Shown one piece after another: positions 16,760 through 25,812 of a stretch of 64,000 bases of DNA. A program made the translations under genes and the position numbers. Within the stretch, counting starts at the first letter, position 1. Every line of letters begins with the position of its first letter. The notes beneath the pieces are model-generated. The model saw only the letters and a program-made list of their open reading frames with translations, was not told where the DNA came from and ran no database searches. Origin of the DNA: Nocardiopsis composta. Lineage in GTDB: Bacteria; Actinomycetota; Actinomycetes; Streptosporangiales; Streptosporangiaceae. The stretch is taken from assembly GCF_014200805.1 (NCBI RefSeq), contig NZ_JACHDB010000002.1:1116001-1180000 (forward strand), given 5' to 3'.

Positions 16760-19282
16760 ATGGCTGAACTTCTCTACCGGCTCGGGCGCGCCTCGGCGCG
16801 CCGCGCCAGAACCGTCATCGCGGTCTGGCTGGCCCTCCTCGTGGCGGCCGGAACCGCGTTCTTCCTCTTCTCCGGCGACCTCGAGGACAGCTTCTCCATC
16901 CCCGGCACCCCCACCGACCAGGTGAACCAGACCCTGAAGCGGGAGTTCCCCGGGATGGGCGGCGGCGCGGGGACCATCGTGTACCGCACCGAGGACGGCT
17001 CGGCCTTCACCGAGGAGCAGCGGGAGGCGATCGCCGACCGCGCCGAGCAGGCGTCCCGGATCGACGGCGTCGAGGACGCCGTGGACCCGTTCGCCACCGA
17101 GCAGGAGCGGGCCGACCGGCTGGACGAGCTCAAAGAGGGCCGGGAGGAGATCGAGGACGGCCGCGCCGAGCTCGAATCCGGCCAGGAGCAGCTGGACGCC
17201 GGCCGGGAGCAGGCCGAGGCCGCCGGGCTGCTCGACCGGCTGGAAGAAGGGCTGGACGCCCAGCAGGCCGAGATCGACGCCGGCGAGGAGCAGCTGGACG
17301 AGGCCACCGAGGAGATCGACCGGGGCGAGGCCCTGATGGAGATGTCCGAGGGGGTCGGCCAGGTCTCCGAGGACGGCGGCACCGCCCTGGTCACCATCGC
17401 CTTCAGCGAGAGCCAGGAGGAGGTCCCCCAGGACACCCGCGACGCGGTGATGGCCGTCTTCGACGACGACCCCGTCCCCGGCACCGCCGTCGACTTCGGC
17501 AACGACATCGCCATGAGCATGCCCACCCTGGTCAGCACCGCCGAGGTGGTCGGCCTGGTGGTGGCGGGGGTCGTCCTGGTGGTCATGCTCGGCACCCTGG
17601 TCGGGGCCGGGCTGCCGATCCTGACCGCGCTGGTCGGCGTCGGCATCGCCACACTGACCGCGATGTCGCTCTCCGACGTCCTGGAGATGGCGTCGGTGAC
17701 GCCGATCCTCGGCCTGATGCTCGGCCTGGCCGTCGGCATCGACTACGCGCTGTTCATCGTCAACCGGCACCGCCGCCAGCTCAAGCAGGGCGTCGAGATG
17801 GCCGAGTCCATCGGCCTGGCCAACGGGACCGCGGGCAACGCCGTGGTCTTCGCCGGCCTGACCGTGCTGATCGCGCTGCTCGGGCTGAACCTGACCGGGA
17901 TCGGCTTCCTCGGCCTGATGGGCACCGTGGGCGCCATCGCCATCACCGTCGCGGTACTGGTCGCGGTCACCCTGGTGCCGGCCCTGCTGGCGCTGGTGGG
18001 CGCGCGCATCCTGAGCCGGCGCGAGCGCGACCGCCTGCGGCGGGGCGCGCAGGGCGGCGACGGCCCGGGGCACGCCGCCGGACCGCGGCTCCGCCCCATG
18101 TCGATCGGGTCGGCGCTGGGCCGCGCCGCCGTCGCGGTGCTCGCCCTGGGCGTCATCGCGCTACCCGCCCTGGAGCTGCGCCTGGGCATGCCGGACGGCT
18201 CCTCCGAGCCCGCCGAGTCCACCCAGCACCGCGCCCACGCCGCGGTGGCGGAGGCCTTCGGCGACGGCCGGAACGGGCCGCTGCTGGTCGCCGCCGAGCT
18301 GCCCGGCGGCCCGACCGAGGAGACCGCCGAGGCCAACGCGGAGGAGCACCGGTTCGAGGTCGCCGAGAAGCTCTACGCCCACGAGGACGTCGCCGCGGTG
18401 GCGCCGATCGACATCTCCGACGACCACACCCTGGCTATCTTCCAGGTCGTCCCGGAGGAGGGGCCGTCCAGCGCCTCCACCGAGGAGCTGGTGCACACCC
18501 TGCGCGACCTGGAGCCGGTCTACGGCATCGGCCCGCTCGGCGTCGCCGGCATGGCCAGCGGCAACATCGACATCTCCGAGACGCTCAGCGACGCGCTGCC
18601 GGTCTACCTCACCGTGGTCGTCGGCCTGTCGCTGGTCATCCTGCTGCTGGTGTTCCGGTCGATCTACGTCCCGGTCATCGCCACCCTCGGGTTCATCCTG
18701 TCCTACTTCGGCGCGCTGGGCGGCGTGGTGGCCGTCTACCAGTGGGGCTGGCTGGGCGGCCTCATCGGGCCGGACAACCCCGGGCCGGTGCTGAACTTCC
18801 TGCCCACGCTCCTGGCCGGCATCCTGTTCGGCCTGGCGATGGACTACATGCTGTTCATCGGCACCGGCATGCGCGAGGCCTACGTGCACGGCGCGCCCGC
18901 CCGGTTCGCCGTCGCCCAGGGCTTCCGCGCCGGGCGCGCGGTGGTCACCGCGGCGGCGGTCATCATGATCTCGGTCTTCGGCGGGTTCATCTTCTCCGAG
19001 ACCATGATGATCAGCTCGATGGGCTTCGCCCTCGCCTTCGGCGTGCTGCTCGACGCCTTCGTGGTGCGCATGCTGCTCATCCCCGCCCTGATGCGCCTGG
19101 CCGGGGACGCGGCCTGGTGGCTGCCCCGCTGGCTGCAGCGGATCCTGCCCGACGTCGACGTGGAGGGCTCCGCCCTGGAGCGGCGCCACCGCGCCGGCCG
19201 CACCGGCGAGGAGGAGCGGCCCGACGGAGCGGCCCCCTCCCCGGCCCCGACCGAGACCGCGGACGCCTCCGGGAGGCAGTGA
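16760..19282 (+). CDS. MMPL-family RND transporter
   Basis: An 840-residue MmpL-type permease. TM1 is at about residues 18-38. The first extracytoplasmic domain contains a highly charged coiled-coil stretch (about residues 135-200, rich in E/Q with repeats such as ELESGQEQLDAGREQ). A TM2-6 bundle with GLAVGIDYALFIVNRHR follows, then a second loop, and a second bundle with GLAMDYMLFIGTGMRE. The two xDYxxF motifs carry the proton-relay Asp-Tyr pairs of MmpL proteins. Likely substrates are lipids or hydrophobic drugs. Confidence 0.92.
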   Translation: MAELLYRLGRASARRARTVIAVWLALLVAAGTAFFLFSGDLEDSFSIPGTPTDQVNQTLKREFPGMGGGAGTIVYRTEDGSAFTEEQREAIADRAEQASRIDGVEDAVDPFATEQERADRLDELKEGREEIEDGRAELESGQEQLDAGREQAEAAGLLDRLEEGLDAQQAEIDAGEEQLDEATEEIDRGEALMEMSEGVGQVSEDGGTALVTIAFSESQEEVPQDTRDAVMAVFDDDPVPGTAVDFGNDIAMSMPTLVSTAEVVGLVVAGVVLVVMLGTLVGAGLPILTALVGVGIATLTAMSLSDVLEMASVTPILGLMLGLAVGIDYALFIVNRHRRQLKQGVEMAESIGLANGTAGNAVVFAGLTVLIALLGLNLTGIGFLGLMGTVGAIAITVAVLVAVTLVPALLALVGARILSRRERDRLRRGAQGGDGPGHAAGPRLRPMSIGSALGRAAVAVLALGVIALPALELRLGMPDGSSEPAESTQHRAHAAVAEAFGDGRNGPLLVAAELPGGPTEETAEANAEEHRFEVAEKLYAHEDVAAVAPIDISDDHTLAIFQVVPEEGPSSASTEELVHTLRDLEPVYGIGPLGVAGMASGNIDISETLSDALPVYLTVVVGLSLVILLLVFRSIYVPVIATLGFILSYFGALGGVVAVYQWGWLGGLIGPDNPGPVLNFLPTLLAGILFGLAMDYMLFIGTGMREAYVHGAPARFAVAQGFRAGRAVVTAAAVIMISVFGGFIFSETMMISSMGFALAFGVLLDAFVVRMLLIPALMRLAGDAAWWLPRWLQRILPDVDVEGSALERRHRAGRTGEEERPDGAAPSPAPTETADASGRQ

Positions 19283-19301
19283 GCCGCGGCGCCCGGCGGC
19301 C

Positions 19302-19338
19302 GTGCGGGACCGCGCCCCTGGAGGAGGCGGCCCCGCAC
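19302..19338. terminator. Bidirectional terminator between MmpL and CobW genes
   Basis: GTGCGGGACCGC (19302-19313) pairs with GCGGCCCCGCAC (19327-19338) at 11 of 12 positions across a 13-base loop, between convergent genes. Confidence 0.65.
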
Positions 19339-19375
19339 GCCCGCGTCCCGTCGCCGCGGACGGCGGCACCCGGCG

Positions 19376-20386
19376 TCAGCGGGGGACCGGGACCCCCGCG
19401 CCGGCGGTGCAGGAGCGCAGGCCGCGGTCGAGTTCTTCGCGGTCCAGGTTCCGGCCGATCAGCACCACCCGGGTGCTGCGCCGGTCGCCGCCCCACGGCG
19501 TGCCGGGCGTGATCTCGAACATGCTGTGCACGCCCTGCAGGACGAAGCGGCGGGGGTCGCCGCCGACGGAGAGGAGCCCCTTGATCCGGTAGACGTCCTC
19601 GCCGCGGTCCCGCAGCAGCGCCGCGACCCAGGACTCGACCGCGGCCCGGTCCACGTCGCCCCCGAGGTCGAGCGCGACCGAGTCGAGCGTCGGGTCGTGC
19701 AGGTGCGCGCCCCCGTCCATCCGGTCGGGATCCTCCGCGCTCCTGCTCGCCCCGCTGAACGACCCGATCCCCAGGACGTCGGCCACGTCCACGTCGGCGT
19801 AGCGGGACCTGATGATGTCGGCGGTCGCGTTGAGGCCCCTGATCCGCTCCTCGACCGCGTCCGCCTGCGCCGGGCCGACCAGGTCGGTCTTGTTGAGGAC
19901 GATCCGGTCGGCGAAGGCGATCTGGTCGGCGACGTGCGAGCCGACTCCGTCGCCGGAGCCCTCCTCGAGGTGCGCCTCGGCGTGCAGCGCGTCCACCATC
20001 GTGACGATCCCGTCCAGTTCGAAGTTGGCCGCGACCTCCTCGTCGACGAAGAACGTCTGCGCGACCGGGTTGGGGTCGGCCATCCCGCTCGTCTCGATGA
20101 GGATGCGGTCGAACCGGTCCTGCCGCTCCAGGAGCCTGCGGAGGATGTCGATCAGGTCGGTGCGGGCCGTGCAGCACAGGCAGCACCCGTTGCTCATCTC
20201 GATGATCTCCTCGTCCCCGGAGAGGACCAGTGCGTCGTCGATCGGGATGTCGCCGAACTCGTTCTCGATGACGGCGATCCGGTGCTCGTGGTCGGCGGTG
20301 AGGATCCGGTTGACCAGGGTGGTCTTCCCCGAACCGAGGAAGCCGGTGAGGACGGTCACGGGGATCTTCGCGGAATCGCTCGGCAA
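19376..20386 (-). CDS. CobW/G3E-family GTPase (metal chaperone-like)
   Basis: A 336-residue G3E GTPase. Near the N-terminus it has P-loop GFLGSGKTT, the zinc-binding CxCC-type motif NGCCLCC, switch ETSGMADP and NKTD for guanine recognition; a CobW C-terminal domain follows (VYRIKGLLSVGG). The TTG at 20386 is preferred because a strong AGGAGAG lies five bases upstream; an ATG at 20422, overlapping the ubiD stop (ATGA), would add 12 residues. It is the last gene of the permease-UbiX-UbiD operon. Such GTPases insert or deliver metal, so it may load the divergently encoded metal-dependent amidohydrolase; that link is inference. Confidence 0.88.
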   Translation of the reverse strand: MPSDSAKIPVTVLTGFLGSGKTTLVNRILTADHEHRIAVIENEFGDIPIDDALVLSGDEEIIEMSNGCCLCCTARTDLIDILRRLLERQDRFDRILIETSGMADPNPVAQTFFVDEEVAANFELDGIVTMVDALHAEAHLEEGSGDGVGSHVADQIAFADRIVLNKTDLVGPAQADAVEERIRGLNATADIIRSRYADVDVADVLGIGSFSGASRSAEDPDRMDGGAHLHDPTLDSVALDLGGDVDRAAVESWVAALLRDRGEDVYRIKGLLSVGGDPRRFVLQGVHSMFEITPGTPWGGDRRSTRVVLIGRNLDREELDRGLRSCTAGAGVPVPR

Positions 20387-20418
20387 TGCTCTCTCCTGTC
20401 GGTTGGACGGGTGCGGTC

Positions 20419-21822
20419 TCATGCGGGGAAGGGCGCGCTCCCGGCGCCCCGGTCGAGGATGCGCCGCGCCAGTTCGCGCGCCTGCGCGGAGATCTCGATG
20501 CGGCGCCCCTCGAAGTCGGGCCCCCGGGTGGCGTCCAGGCCCATCCGGGAGGTGGAGCCGTCGCCGCCCGAGGAGGGGTCGAGCGGCGACCCCGGGAGGC
20601 CGTCGATCGCCAGGAGGTCCCGGTGCGGCTGGAAGTGCGTCGCCAGGGCCCACAGCACGTCGCCGTCGCTGGTGACGTCGATGTCCTCGTCCACGGCGAC
20701 CACGGTCTTCACGTACGGGTCCCAGCCCAGCAGGGCCAGCATGATCTGGCGCGCCTGGCCGGGGCGCCGCTGGCGCAGCGCGACGTAGCAGTGGAAGTGC
20801 GTCCCCGAGGTGGGGTAGTGCACCGCGGTCACGTCGGGGAACCGCTCCTTGAGCCGCGCGGCCATCTCCGACTCCCGGGGGATCCGGGCCAGGTTCAGGT
20901 GCTCGTCGGTGTTCCCGCCCTCGACGTCGATCAGCACCGGGTCCCGGCGCCGCATGACGGCGGCCACGTCGATCACGTTGTTGGTCGACCGGTTGGAGGA
21001 GTAGCCGGAGAACTCCCCGAACGGCCCCTCCTCGGCGCGGGCCCCGGGGTCGATGGTCCCCTCCAGCACGTAGTCGGACCAGGCCGGCACCTCGATGCCG
21101 TAGCGCGGGGTGGCCACGACGTCCAGCGGTTCCCCGAAGAGCCCGCCCGCGATCTCCCGCTCGTCGACCCCGTAGCCGACCCGGGCCGAAGCGGCCAGCA
21201 TGAACAGCGGGTGCCCGCCGATCACCATCGCCACCGGCATCGGCTCGCCCCGCTCCTCGTACTTGCGCAGCATCCGCCAGAGGTCGCCGCGCGAGTGCAG
21301 GCTGGTGGCGAGCCGGCGGGGGGAGTGCACCATCGACCGGTGGTAGCTCATGTTCCCGGTCCCGGTGTCGGGGTCCTCGGCGATGATGATGCCGCTGGTG
21401 ATGTAGGGCGCCCGGTCCGAGGCGAAGTGCCGCAGCATCGGCAGGGCGCCGAGATCGACCTCCTCGCCGGTCTCGACGGCGGACAGGGCCGGGCCGTCCG
21501 CCACCGGCCTGGGCCGCAGGCGCGCCGAGGAGCGCCGCAGGTAGGCCTCGTGCAGCTCGGCCGGGCCGACCCCGAGCATGCGCGCGATGCGCTCCCGGGA
21601 GGCGAAGACGTTGCTCACCACCGGGACGCCGAGGCCCCCGACGTCGCAGCAGAGCACCATCTCGCGGCGACCCCGCGCCGCCAGCTCGTAGACGAGACCG
21701 GTCACCCCCTCCTCGGCCGGTACCGGCTCGTCGACCACCAGCACGTCGTCGGGGTGGGCGGCCAGGTAGTCCTGCACGAACGCGTGCGGGTCCTGGCGGG
21801 CGGAGGGCTCGGCGCGGTTCAC
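20419..21822 (-). CDS. UbiD-family prenyl-FMN-dependent decarboxylase
   Basis: A 467-residue UbiD-type (de)carboxylase. It needs prenylated FMN made by UbiX. Landmarks are YITSGIIIAEDPDTGTGNMSYHR (in part, the prFMN-binding segment with its Arg) and EGPFGEFSGYSS with the catalytic Glu pair. A late SGTHFHCYVALRQ block also fits the family. The GTG start overlaps the ubiX stop (GTGA). Family members decarboxylate aromatic, heteroaromatic or alpha,beta-unsaturated acids; the nucleobase-type permease and amidohydrolase nearby suggest a heteroaromatic acid, but the substrate is not determinable. Confidence 0.92.
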   Translation of the reverse strand: MNRAEPSARQDPHAFVQDYLAAHPDDVLVVDEPVPAEEGVTGLVYELAARGRREMVLCCDVGGLGVPVVSNVFASRERIARMLGVGPAELHEAYLRRSSARLRPRPVADGPALSAVETGEEVDLGALPMLRHFASDRAPYITSGIIIAEDPDTGTGNMSYHRSMVHSPRRLATSLHSRGDLWRMLRKYEERGEPMPVAMVIGGHPLFMLAASARVGYGVDEREIAGGLFGEPLDVVATPRYGIEVPAWSDYVLEGTIDPGARAEEGPFGEFSGYSSNRSTNNVIDVAAVMRRRDPVLIDVEGGNTDEHLNLARIPRESEMAARLKERFPDVTAVHYPTSGTHFHCYVALRQRRPGQARQIMLALLGWDPYVKTVVAVDEDIDVTSDGDVLWALATHFQPHRDLLAIDGLPGSPLDPSSGGDGSTSRMGLDATRGPDFEGRRIEISAQARELARRILDRGAGSAPFPA

Positions 21823-22463
21823 CCCTGCCCACCCCCCGCCGTGTCCCGGCGGACCGGGGCGCCGCTCCAGCGGCGGTAGAGGTCGTGGTCGATGCCGAAT
21901 TGGTCCAGCACCTTGCCGCTCCAATGGTCGAGGAGGTCGTCGATGGTGTCGGGGGAGTGGTAGAAGGCGGGCGTCGGGGGCAGCACCGTCGCACCGGCCT
22001 CGGTCACCGCGGCCATGTTGCGCAGGTGCACCAGGCTCAGCGGGGTCTCCCTGGTGACCAGGACGAGCCGGCGGCGCTCCTTGAGGCACACGTCGGCGGC
22101 CCTGGTGAGCAGGTTGTCGGAGAAGCCGTGGGCGATGCCGGCCAGCGTCTTCATCGAGCAGGGGACCACCACCATCCCCATGGTCCGGAAGGACCCCGAG
22201 GCGATGCCGGCCGCGATGTCCTCGCTCCGGTGGTACTCGGTCGCCAGCGCGGCGACGTCGCGGGCGCGCCGGCCCGCCTCGATCTCCAGGGTGCGCCTGG
22301 CGGCCCGCGAGATCACCAGGTGGGTGTCCACGCTGCCCAGCCGCCGGACGGCTTCGAGCAGGTGGACGGCGAGGTGGGGTGCGCTGGCGCCGCTGATCCC
22401 GACGATCAGGCGCGGGCGCTCCGCGCCGGGCGGTCCGGCGTCGGCGGTCCGGGGTTCCGGCAT
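21819..22463 (-). CDS. ubiX: UbiX-family flavin prenyltransferase
   Basis: A 214-residue UbiX/Pad1 protein. It makes prenyl-FMN from FMN and dimethylallyl phosphate for UbiD. Signatures are VGISGASAPHLAVHLLEAV near residue 21, VPCSMKTLAGIAHGFSDNLL around residue 100 (in part) and RETPLSLVHLRNM around residue 138. It lies between the permease and UbiD genes and overlaps the latter by four bases, so cofactor maker and user are co-expressed. Confidence 0.94.
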   Translation of the reverse strand: MPEPRTADAGPPGAERPRLIVGISGASAPHLAVHLLEAVRRLGSVDTHLVISRAARRTLEIEAGRRARDVAALATEYHRSEDIAAGIASGSFRTMGMVVVPCSMKTLAGIAHGFSDNLLTRAADVCLKERRRLVLVTRETPLSLVHLRNMAAVTEAGATVLPPTPAFYHSPDTIDDLLDHWSGKVLDQFGIDHDLYRRWSGAPVRRDTAGGGQG

Positions 22464-22525
22464 GATGACCTTTCCGGGGTGGCGCGGGCTCGGCGGCCGC
22501 GTGCTGAGATGGGGGCGGAGGGCGC

Positions 22526-23926
22526 TCAGTCGGCTCGGGCCTCCTCCCCGGCATGACCGCGCCGGCCGCCGCCGTCCGGCGGACCCGACCCGTCCGGCGC
22601 GCCGCGGCGCCCCGCGTGGAAGACGAGGTTGAGCAGGACCGCGAGCGCGGTGCCGGTGGCGACGCCGCTCTCCAGGAACATCCCGACCACGTGCGGCATC
22701 CGCAGGTAGAAGTCCGGGATGTAGGCCGTGACCAGGCCGGCGCTCAGCGAGATCATCACGATCATCAGGTTGCTCGGCCGGTCGAAGTCGACCGTCGACA
22801 GCAGCTGCACGCCGGTGACGACGAGCGCCCCGAAGGTCACCACCGCGGCCGCGCCGATGACGGGCTTGGGGAAGGAGGCGAAGACCTCCCCCACCGGGTG
22901 GAACACCCCCAGCGCCAGCAGGATCACCCCGCCGACCGCGACCGGGAAGCGGCTCTTCACCCCGGTCAGCGCGATGAGCCCGATGTTCTGGCCGAACGTG
23001 GTGTAGACGAAACCGCTGAAGACCCCGCTCACCGCGGTCATCAGGCCGTCCACCCGCAGCAGCCGCGCGATCTCGGGCGGCCCGACGCGCTTGCCGACGA
23101 CCTGCCCCACCGCCACGCCCTGCCCCGATGCCTCCACGGTGATCACCAGGATGATGACCAGGAAGAGCAGGATGGAGGGCGGGTGGAACTGGAGGGCGCC
23201 GAAGTGCATGGGGCCCATCAGCCCGATCACCGGGCCCTCACCGATGTGGCTGAGGTCGCCGATGCCCGCCGACCACCCCACGATCGCCCCGACGACCAGG
23301 ATCGAGAGCTGGCCGGCCACGCCCTTGAGCAGCCGCCGGAAGACCACGATCAGCGCGATGGTGAACGCGGCGAGGGCGATGTGGCTCAGCCGGCCGTACC
23401 CGGGGTCCCCGGGGTCGTCGCCGACGATCATCCGCAGCCCGACGGGGATGAGGGTGAGGCCGATCAGCGCGATGACGGTCCCGGTCACCACGGCGGGGAA
23501 CAGCTTGAGCAGCATCCCGAACAGCGGCGCCATGAGGATCCACGCGATGCCGCCGACGAGGAGCGACCCGTAGACGGTCGGCATCCCGTGGTTCTCCCCG
23601 ACCAGGACCATCGGGATGATCCCGTTGGAGGCCGCCCCCACCACCAGCGGCATCCGGATCCCGAACTTCCACAGGCCCAGGGACTGGAGCAGGGTCCCGA
23701 CGCCGGCCAGCACCAGGTCGATGCTGACGAGCTTGGCGATGTCGGCATCGCTCAGGCCGAGCGCGGAACCGACCACGATCGGGACGATCACCACGCCGGC
23801 GTACATGACCAGCACGTGCTGCAGGCCGAAGAGGACGGTCCGGAGCACGGAGTGGCGCTCGTCGGCGGCGGAGGCGGGGGCGGCGGACGGCTTTTTCTCG
23901 GATCTTCGCGAGTTGTCCCGGACCAT
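22526..23926 (-). CDS. NCS2-family nucleobase:cation symporter (uracil/xanthine permease type)
   Basis: A 466-residue permease with 12-14 hydrophobic segments. NCS2 signatures include FGLQHVLVMYAGVVIVPI, the VEASGQGVAVGQVVGKRVGP stretch with a conserved Glu in TM8, and FVYTTFGQNIGLIALTGVKSR (in part). ATG 23926 follows AGGTGA; a GTG at 23932 would add two residues. It heads the operon with ubiX, ubiD and the CobW GTPase and so probably imports the operon's substrate, perhaps a nucleobase-like or other heteroaromatic acid. Confidence 0.9.
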   Translation of the reverse strand: MVRDNSRRSEKKPSAAPASAADERHSVLRTVLFGLQHVLVMYAGVVIVPIVVGSALGLSDADIAKLVSIDLVLAGVGTLLQSLGLWKFGIRMPLVVGAASNGIIPMVLVGENHGMPTVYGSLLVGGIAWILMAPLFGMLLKLFPAVVTGTVIALIGLTLIPVGLRMIVGDDPGDPGYGRLSHIALAAFTIALIVVFRRLLKGVAGQLSILVVGAIVGWSAGIGDLSHIGEGPVIGLMGPMHFGALQFHPPSILLFLVIILVITVEASGQGVAVGQVVGKRVGPPEIARLLRVDGLMTAVSGVFSGFVYTTFGQNIGLIALTGVKSRFPVAVGGVILLALGVFHPVGEVFASFPKPVIGAAAVVTFGALVVTGVQLLSTVDFDRPSNLMIVMISLSAGLVTAYIPDFYLRMPHVVGMFLESGVATGTALAVLLNLVFHAGRRGAPDGSGPPDGGGRRGHAGEEARAD

Positions 23927-24734
23927 TTTCACCTAACCCTCACGAGAATTCCGCGGATGCGCGCCACGATCGCGGGGCGTCTTCCGCCGCCCCGGTGTGT
24001 TCTCCGTGGCCCTGCCAACGCGAGATTTCTCTTTCGGTCGGCCCCCGGCCGCTCGGGTCATCCCGCTCTGAAGCGCCTTCGAGGCTCTGGTTCGTCGCTT
24101 TGTGCAGCGTTCGTGGAGTTCTTCTGTCGGGGGAACGGGGCGGTGCGGCGGCCGTCCGTCCGGCCGATGCCGCCTTGGCGCCGGGCGCGGGCCGCCGCCG
24201 TCCGCAGCGGGAGGGACGGGCCGAGCGCGGAGCCGGGGCGGTACCCGGGGGCACCGCCTGCCGGGGCCGGCCGCGGCGGCGCCTGCGGGGCCGGGGCGCC
24301 GGACCTTCCCACTCGCGGACGGTCCCCTCCGGTCGGCGGGTCTCGCCGACCGGGTGGACGACCTCGGGCGGTGTTGCATGTCACACGTAATCCTGGTCGA
24401 CTCTCCCTTGTCAAGGCCTCCATGGGAATCCAATGCCGCTCATTTCCTTGAGAACCCCCAGGTGGTCCGAGAATTTCGAAGGAGAGCGCCGAACCCTTCC
24501 GGGACCCCGGTCGTGCATGCCGGCCCTGGAGTGTCGGCCGTCTCGGAGTTCAGAGAGCGTCGGCGGAAGAGATTGGATGCAACATGTAATCTCGTTGACA
24601 GTGGGCATGGAGCTGTGCTGCACTCTGTCCGACCGAGCTGAACCGCTCGTCGCCGTGCGTGAGCGGCGGCCCGTAGGTGCGATCAATGCGTGGCCGGGGG
24701 CGTCGTCTGAACGACCAGCCTGAGGAGGGTCACA
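23927..24734. promoter_or_regulatory. Large divergent control region with candidate GntR sites
   Basis: Eight hundred bases separate the leftward NCS2 operon from the rightward amidohydrolase. No gene is convincing. Two AT-richer islands carry related words: TTGCATGTCACACGTAATC at 24374-24392 and GATGCAACATGTAATC at 24576-24591. A similar TTTTACATGCAG overlaps the start of the nearby GntR gene (26580-26591). TTGACA at 24595-24600 is a consensus -35 for the amidohydrolase, although the matching -10 is weak. Confidence 0.45.
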
Positions 24735-25724
24735 GTGATCATCGATACGCATGTCCACCCCACCGACCTCGTCGACGAGGCATGGCGCCACACCGGGGAA
24801 CCGTTCACCGGGGAGCGCGTCCTGAAGATGATGGACGGACCGTTCTGGATCAACGGCAAGCCGCGCAGGGGCGACGTCAGCTGCATCATGCCGCCCCCGG
24901 GCAACACCGCCTGGCGCCAGGGCGACCGCACCGGGCGCGAGGGCATCCGCGACTACCAGGCCTACGTCACGTCACTGGTCCAGAAGTACCCGGACCGCTT
25001 CGTCGGGAACTTCATGTACAACCCCCGCTTCGGCCCGGAGAACGGGGCGGCCGAGCTGGAGTTCCACGTCCGCGAGTACGGCTACAAGATGCTGAAGCTG
25101 CACGCCAACATGCACGCCTACCGGCCCGACCGGGCCCTGGACTGGCTGCGCCCCGTCATGCGGGTGTGCGACGAGCTCGGCGTCATCGTGCTCATCCACA
25201 CCGGCGACGGCCCCTACTCGATCCCCACCCAGTTCTACCCGATCATCAGGGAGTTCCCGGGGGTGACCTTCATCCTCGGCCACTTCGGCATCCAGACCGG
25301 CGGCGTCTACTGCTTCGAGGCGTTCTGGATGATCCAGGACTCGCACAACGTCATCGGCGAGTCCGGCTGGCTGCTGCAGTCGCGGATCGTGGAGTTCGCC
25401 AAGGAGATGAAGAAGAGCAAGCTGGTGTTCGGCACCGACTCGCCGCCGAACGAGCCGGGGATGTGGGCCCGCGAGCTCGAGGTCCTGTGCCACGAGCCGC
25501 CCCAGGGGCTGAACCTGTCCGAGGACGACCTCGAGGGCTACCTCGGCAACAACATGGCCAAACTGCTGGGCCTGGCGCCGACCCCGCCGCCCAAGGACCG
25601 GGCGGAGGCCGAGGCCTACCTGCGCGGCGAGGTCCCGCAGGCGTCCGCGGCCGACACCCACGCCGGCCACTACGCCGGCTACACGCCTTCGGCGTGGGCC
25701 GAAGAGGCGGCCGAGTCGCGGTAG
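24735..25724 (+). CDS. Amidohydrolase family 2 (ACMSD-like) metal-dependent hydrolase/decarboxylase
   Basis: A 329-residue TIM-barrel protein of the amidohydrolase-2 group. Metal ligands are visible in order: the HxH pair in DTHVHPT (residues 4-10), His in LIHTGDG, His in LGHFG, and Asp in FGTDSPPNEPG. This group includes ACMSD, isoorotate and hydroxybenzoate decarboxylases as well as hydrolases. The GTG at 24735 follows GGAGGGT. It is transcribed divergently from the UbiD operon and probably acts in the same pathway. C-terminal 50 residues are Pro/Ala-rich and look peripheral. Confidence 0.88.
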   Translation: MIIDTHVHPTDLVDEAWRHTGEPFTGERVLKMMDGPFWINGKPRRGDVSCIMPPPGNTAWRQGDRTGREGIRDYQAYVTSLVQKYPDRFVGNFMYNPRFGPENGAAELEFHVREYGYKMLKLHANMHAYRPDRALDWLRPVMRVCDELGVIVLIHTGDGPYSIPTQFYPIIREFPGVTFILGHFGIQTGGVYCFEAFWMIQDSHNVIGESGWLLQSRIVEFAKEMKKSKLVFGTDSPPNEPGMWARELEVLCHEPPQGLNLSEDDLEGYLGNNMAKLLGLAPTPPPKDRAEAEAYLRGEVPQASAADTHAGHYAGYTPSAWAEEAAESR

Positions 25725-25746
25725 AGAGGGCTGCCGCACCGGCCCG

Positions 25747-25792
25747 GCCCCCGCCGGCCCCGGGCCCCGCGCGGTCCGGCGCCGGCGGGGGC
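25747..25792. terminator. Terminator between amidohydrolase and GntR genes
   Basis: GCCCCCGCCGGC (25747-25758) and GCCGGCGGGGGC (25781-25792) are perfect 12-bp arms between convergent genes. Confidence 0.7.
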
Positions 25793-25812
25793 GCCCCGGG
25801 GCGGGGGGCACG

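Noticed and set aside
22553-24451. A 632-residue plus-strand frame antisense to the NCS2 permease
   Set aside because: His/Asp/Gln-rich antisense translation; the permease frame has clear membrane segments.
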